In this document: positions 56,501 through 62,500 of the stretch, one piece after another
Layout: each line of letters begins with the position of its first letter
Position numbering within the stretch: position 1 is the first letter of the stretch
Assembly (NCBI RefSeq): GCF_019393635.1
Contig: NC_057866.1
Location: 1,065,001-1,129,000, forward strand
DNA from: Dromiciops gliroides
Taxonomy: Eukaryota; Chordata; Mammalia; Microbiotheria; Microbiotheriidae
Direction of reading: 5' to 3'
Length of the DNA stretch: 64,000 nucleotides
Notes under the pieces: model-generated
Seen by the model: the letters and a program-made list of their open reading frames with translations, nothing else
Databases searched by the model: none
Told to the model about the DNA's origin: nothing
Made by a program: the position numbers and the translations under genes

Positions 56501-59500
56501 AATGAACAGTGGTAAAGTACTAAACAAAGATAATCTGCTTCCATTCTCATTTTGAGAGGTGATGCTTTTGAGCCTCCCTACATTCTGTCATTGTCTATGG
56601 TCATAAAGGGAGTTTAATTTGTCTGAAGGCCTGGGAGTTTTTCTGTCCAGTCTTGACCTTAGGAGAAGAATGGAAAGAGATGAGAAAGGAATTATACTGA
56701 ATGGGAAGGGAAAGGAAGGTCGGGGGAAAAATACCTTCTGTTCAGGTTGTACGAGTGAAAACCATAGGCAGAGGCGGAGAGAGGGAGCTCCCCTGGGAGC
56801 TCTCATCTGGATGGGCCAGAGGAGCACAGGGTGCCCCTGTGTGTGTGCATGCACAGGCCCAGAGCTGAGCACAGACATGCGCTTGACTCAGCAGAAATAA
56901 GGAGGAGGAGCTAGTCTGAGGTGGGGTTAGCACCAAGAGAGATAGATGAGGACACACAGAAACGTTTCTGGCTCTTTTTGGGCAAGTGGAGAAGACAGGG
57001 ATCAGAAGGGCGCCCGTCAAACGGTACTGTCTGAGCCAGGTAGATTTTAGAAGGCTGATGGGACCCTGCTCTTATGCTAGAAGAGGCGATGAGGAGGGTG
57101 GTTTCAGAGAAACCCAGGAAGACTTTGTTCAAACTGATGCAGAGAAAGCAAACAACCAGCAGAGCAATTGATGCATTGACAGCAATAGGGACAAGACCAA
57201 CATCTTTGAAAGACGTAGGAGCTCTGATCAGTGTAATGACCAGCTGTCATTCCAGAGGGCCGGTGACATGGCAGGTGTAGAGAACAAGACATGCGTTCCC
57301 ACACAGCCAGCGTGAACATTGGCTTGACTTGACTGCACATGTTTGTAGCAAGAGTCTTGTTTCTTTCATTCCTAAATTAGGTTGTGGTGGGAGGGAGTGA
57401 AGGTGAATTTTTGCTTGTTGAACAACATAAAAAAATGATACTGTGTGTCAGGCAGGAGTGCGTGCCGGTCCTGGGGAAGCTGCGATCTCAGCAGGGAAGA
57501 GGGAAGAGGCTGTGGGGCTCACCAAGGCCTCTGGGGCATATCCTCCTTCACATGCTCCTGGGTCTTGGCAGATTTCTCTTGGTGGCTACGAATCCCTGAC
57601 TCTTTTTTTTGCAACAAACATTTACTTTATTTTTTCCACTTACATGTAAGGGTAGTTTTCAACATTCATTTTCATAAGATTTAGAGTTCCAAATTTTTCT
57701 CCCTCCCTTTCCTGCCCCCTCCACAAGATCACAACCAGGTTATATATGTACAATCCACAAGTGCTCTTTTTATCAGTTCTTTCTATAGGGGTGCACAGTC
57801 AGCTTCCTCATTAGTTCCTTGGGATTGTCTTGGATCATTGCATTGCTAAGAGTAGTTAAGTCATTCACATTTGCTCATTGAACAACACAATGCACCATGT
57901 CCTCCCAGGTCTGCTCACTTCACTAGACATCAGTTCATGAGTCTTTCCAGGTTTTTCTGGGATCATCCTGTTTGTCATTTCCTGTAGCACAAGACCACTC
58001 CACTACAAACCACAGCTTCTTCAGTCATATTCCTCAACTGATGGACATTCCCTTGATTCTCAGTTCTTAGCCTCCACCAAGAGTTGCTATAAATATTTTT
58101 GTACCGTTTCCCCCCTCTTCTCTTTTTCATGATTACTATTGTTAACTGTTTCCCTTCCAACCTATTCCCTTCCCCATGATAGTTATTCTATTATTCATCT
58201 TCTTTCATCCTATCACTCTTCAAAAGGGTTTTGCTTCTGTCTGTCCCCTCCCCCACTCTGCCCTTCCTCCTTTTGCCCCTCTCTCTTTATCCCCTTCCTC
58301 TCCTGTTTTCCTGCAGGGTTAGAGAGATTACTCCACCCAATTGAGTGTGTACATTATTCCCTCCTTGAGCCAATTCTGATGAGTGTTAGGCTCATTTACT
58401 GCCCAGATTAAATAGATTACTCCACCCAGTTGGGTGTGTCTGTTAGTCCCTCCTTCAGGCAGCTCTGATGAGTTTAAGGTCTTTGAGCCTTTTCTGATGA
58501 GTGTAAAATTTATTTACTGCCCTGGTCCTCCCGCATCTATTCATTCCCCCACTCCATAAGCCTTTTCCTATTACTTTCATGTAGGATTTCACTTCTGCCC
58601 TTCCCCCTCCCCCAGTGAATTCCCTTCATCCCTCAATTTAACCCTAAAGATGCCATCACCTAGCTAGGTGACACAGTGGACAAAGCATCCACCCTGGACC
58701 CAGGGGGATCCCAGCCCAAACCCATCCTTAGACACAAGACAGTCACCCACTGCATGATCCCAGGTATGTCCCCCAACTCCAATTTTTTATGGTTCTCTGG
58801 GGTCTTGTATTTGAAAGTCAAATTTGCTATTCAGTTCAGATCTTTTCATCACAAATACCTGAAAGTCCTCTTTTTCATTAAAGTCCTATTTTTTCCTCTG
58901 AAAGATTACGATCGGTTTTGCTGGGTAGGTGGTTCTTGGTTGTAATCCCATTTCCTTTGCCCTCTGGAATATCCCATTCCATGCCCTCTGGTCCTTTAAT
59001 GCAGAAGCTGCTAGATCCTATGCTATCCTGACTGGGGCGAATCCTTGACTCTTAGTGCCGTCTTTGAGATGGTCTGACATTTATTTGGCATCAAACCATG
59101 GTACAGCCATAGCTGTTCTCCCTGGCCTAGTCCTGACAGATGTTCATTGAGCATTGGTTGTGCCCCTGGCATTGGTGTAAGGCACTGTCCTAGGTACAAG
59201 GAATGTCAAGACGCAGCAGCACATGGTGGGACAATTCCAGCAGAGTGAGATGTTTGGAGGAGCACGAGAGCTTTGGTCTTTGCTTCAGGCCTGCCAAGTA
59301 CTAACTCCATGAGAGCCTTTCGAGCAGTCGTCTCGCTTGGCTTTGACAGGTTCATGTTAGGTCCTGCTGTCTACCTGGTCCTGGGGTGTCAAGAAATGGG
59401 TGGAGTGCAGGCAGTGGGGGTTGGGGGGGCTAGCCCTGTAGAGGACCCTGGGAGCAGCATCCACTCTCCTCCAGGGAGAAGGGGGGCTCAGCAGGGCTGA

Positions 59501-62500
59501 ATTGTAGAGCCTAGAAAGGGTGGTAAGCCCGGCCCCCCTCCGAGAGACTTGATGGATTCCACATGCTGGTCCTCAGCTTCTGGAGGTAGATGCTCTGGGG
59601 ACGTATTTGAGAATGCAGTTGTCCGGCGGGCTAACCTCCTTTCTTCTGGCTCCTGCCCTTCCTTCTTTAGAGTTGCTGTCTCTGACTCTAGCAATAGGAT
59701 GCTCTGGCCAAGTCTGGGCGTACTTTGATTTGGGGCCCGGGGCATTCGGTTGTTACTGGGCGAGTCCATCTTCATGGATAGGTCTTTTGGTCTTTCAGAG
59801 ACACCATGGACAGCGTCAAACAGAGTGCCGCCTTGTGTCTGCTGCGTTTGTACAGAACGTCCCCGGACCTGGTGCCAATGGGCGATTGGACCTCGCGGGT
59901 GGTGCATCTCCTCAATGACCAGCACTTGGTGAGCATCTTGGGCTGGGGGAAGACTGAGGCCAAGCCCCTTTGGCGAATGAATGGTTAGCAGACTTTTTGA
60001 GCATCGCTCCTGTGTTCCAATCTGCCCTGTGTTTGGTCCTAGGAGGGAAGATGTGGGGGCAGTAACCTAGGCATAAAAAATTATTTAAAAAATCATCAAA
60101 GTGTTTGCCAGGAAGCCCCACATTTGAGGAGGCAGGCGGGGATGGAGCAGTGATGGATTGATCAGTGTTGGTGGCATTGAAAAGAACAATTTATTTCCCT
60201 TCAGAAACCCCATAGTTGGAAACCCTTGATGAAACGTTTGTCCTATCTGTGACTGATTCACTGAGGAGACCACTTCTCAATAGAATCAAAGTGGGAGTGA
60301 GAAGAATGCTTATTAAGAACCAGTGATTTGGGAGAGATGCAGAGTTCCCCCCTTTTCTACAGTATTCATTTCAAAAGTTCAGTCTCTGGCAGACATTGCT
60401 GATAATGAGATTGGACTAACTTTCTTAACAATCTTGTTCAGAGGGCCAGCTAGGTTGCTCAGTGGATAAACCACTGGCCTTGGATTCAGGAGGACCTGAG
60501 TTCAAGTCCAGCCTCAGACTCTTGACACTTACCAACTGTGTGACCCTGGGCAACTCACTTAACCCTCATTGCCCTGCCCCCCCACCCCCCAGTACATATA
60601 ACAATCTTGTTCAGACCCCACCAGGTAGGGAAGCCATTGTGTTCTACTCAGATTTGGGTAGGGATAAATTCTTTGAATAGATTACCCAAGGCTGGGGGTA
60701 ACCTAGAAGTAAATGGCATAATCAGAATTTATTACAATAGATCTAGCCACTAGTGGTAATACTCATTCTCTCATTGGTTTTTTTTTGTTTTGTTTTTGTT
60801 TTTCTCTCTCGTTAATTTTTTTGTTTGTTTGTTGGTTGGTTTTTTTTGGTGAGGCAATTGGGGTTAAGTGACTTGCCCAGGGTCACACAGCTAGTAAGTG
60901 TTAAGTGTCTGATTTAAACTCAGGTCCTCCTGACTCTAGGGCCAGTGCTCTATCCACTGTGCCACCTAGCTGCCTTCTGTCATTAATTGTTAACCAATCA
61001 GAGTTGATTGCCACCCTCAGGAACACCCCTCCTCCAAAGGGCCTATAAGCTTTGAGTCTGCCACAATGATTGTATTTGGTGTTGAACACTGACCTTTTTT
61101 TTTTTTTTATTAAAATGCTAGCATTATTAATAAAATGAGCAATTACCTCAAAATTATTTTTCTCAAAATTTTTAAACATCACAGCCAGAGGGAAAATAGG
61201 TACCCTAATGCATTATTGGTGGAGCTGTGCACTAGTCCAGCTGTTGTGGAAAACAATTTGGAACTATGCCCCAAAATCTACTCAGTCTGTACACAAAGAG
61301 TTCAAAGAAAGAAGGAAAGGCCCCTATGTATCAAAGTATTATAGCAGCTCTTTTCATAGTGAGAAAGAACTGGAAATGAAGGGGATGCTCAGCAGCTGGA
61401 GAATGGCTGAACAAGTTACAGGCTGTGGATGTGATGGAATGCTGTTGTGCTATCAGAAATGATGAAGAGGCTGTGTGACCCTGGGCAAGTCACTTAACCC
61501 TCATTGCCCTGTAAGGATGATCAGCTGTGAAAGACGTAATAACGCCAATCAGCGCAGTGAGGGACTAGCCACCATTCCAGAGGACTCGCCAGGAAACTTA
61601 GCCACTTCCAGAGAGGGAACGGATGGACTGCGGTGGCAGATGGAAGCGTAGCTGCTTCTTGTTCTTTTTTTGGACATACTCGTGCTGAGATTTATTTTGC
61701 ACATGGCTTGTGTTTTTCTTGCCTTCTCAGTGGGTGGGGGAGGGGGAGAGAAAAAGGAGATACTTTAGAACTGAAAATAAAGCAAAAAAGAAAGGAAGGA
61801 AGAATTTCTGCATCTTCATTCACCTTGAAGAATGTAACTGTCCAGTGTCCAGCTCAGCATATTTTGGATAAAACTCAGCTGGGAAAAAGATCTCTTTTAC
61901 ACTGGGAAGATGAATTGGTGAGCACCCAATGGAAGGAAGAAGATGGACCTTTGGCAGCCCCTGAGAGGAAGCCCTTTCCCTTTGGACATTTGTGTCCAAT
62001 GATGACCTTGGTGCTGTCCTGCAGGCTGGGCGCCACCTCTGTGGTTTTCACCTTGGTAACCCCAAGTGAATGCCGTGACCTCTCCATCTGGAAAATGAAG
62101 CCAGCAGGTTGACTCCTAGCCTCAGGGGTCTTTGGGGGAGGTATTTTTCCTCCCCCCCAACTGAGATTTAGAGTTGCCTTTGACGACTTAGAACCTTCTT
62201 TCTGACCTTAGGCTTCCCCAGTATGCCAGCTGCTGGGGGTGGGGAGACTGTGACCTAAAGAAGTGGGGAGACACCTGATCCAGGTGTTCTCTCTGAGCTG
62301 CTCCAGTTTTGTCATCCATAGTCTTTGGAGCCTTCAGAGTCTTTTGCCTTCACCTTTCTCCTGGATTGTGTCTGCTGCTGCTCTAGTTGGATGGAAGCCT
62401 GTCCTTGCTGTCTGAGGAGTTGTCTTTTTGTAAAACCTAATTTATGTATTTATTGTTAAATAATGAACATTTTTATTTAAAATTTTGAGTTCCAAATTTT

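Larger units (their letters stand above)
53521..57440 (+). mobile_element. HAL1-type (half-L1) retroelement, nearly complete but interrupted, AP2A2 intron 4
   Basis: Starts with an L1-like leader (TTCAAGGTGGCGGAGTAGC). An ORF1-like start at 54340 reads [23 protein letters not shown]1 C-terminal-type sequence follows: AATGTTAAAGTCAAAAG onward, with CATCAGATTGCAAGAACTC, GAAAACTGCTCAG and GGAGCCACAGGCAGGATTAC (55400-55425). After an antisense L1 insert it resumes at about 56290 with AGAGGACTTTCAAGCATTC and ends in an L1 3' end (57070-57440). No endonuclease or RT region lies between ORF1 and the tail. Insertions: SINEs at 54541 and 55081, L1 3' end at 55440-56290. Frames are broken, so it is inactive. 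Confidence 0.65.

Noticed and set aside
22192..59928. Assignment to AP2A1 (alpha-A)
   Set aside because: All diagnostic differences ([36 protein letters not shown]) favour AP2A2, and CHID1 is the known neighbour of AP2A2.
2389..61080. Active endogenous retrovirus
   Set aside because: Only LTR-like, non-coding blocks were seen; no gag, pol or env reading frame adjoins any of them.
61633..62112. A 159-codon ORF as a possible gene or AP2A2 exon 6
   Set aside because: It begins in an L1 tail and has no similarity to the expected AP2A2 segment (GVVTAA) or any domain I know.
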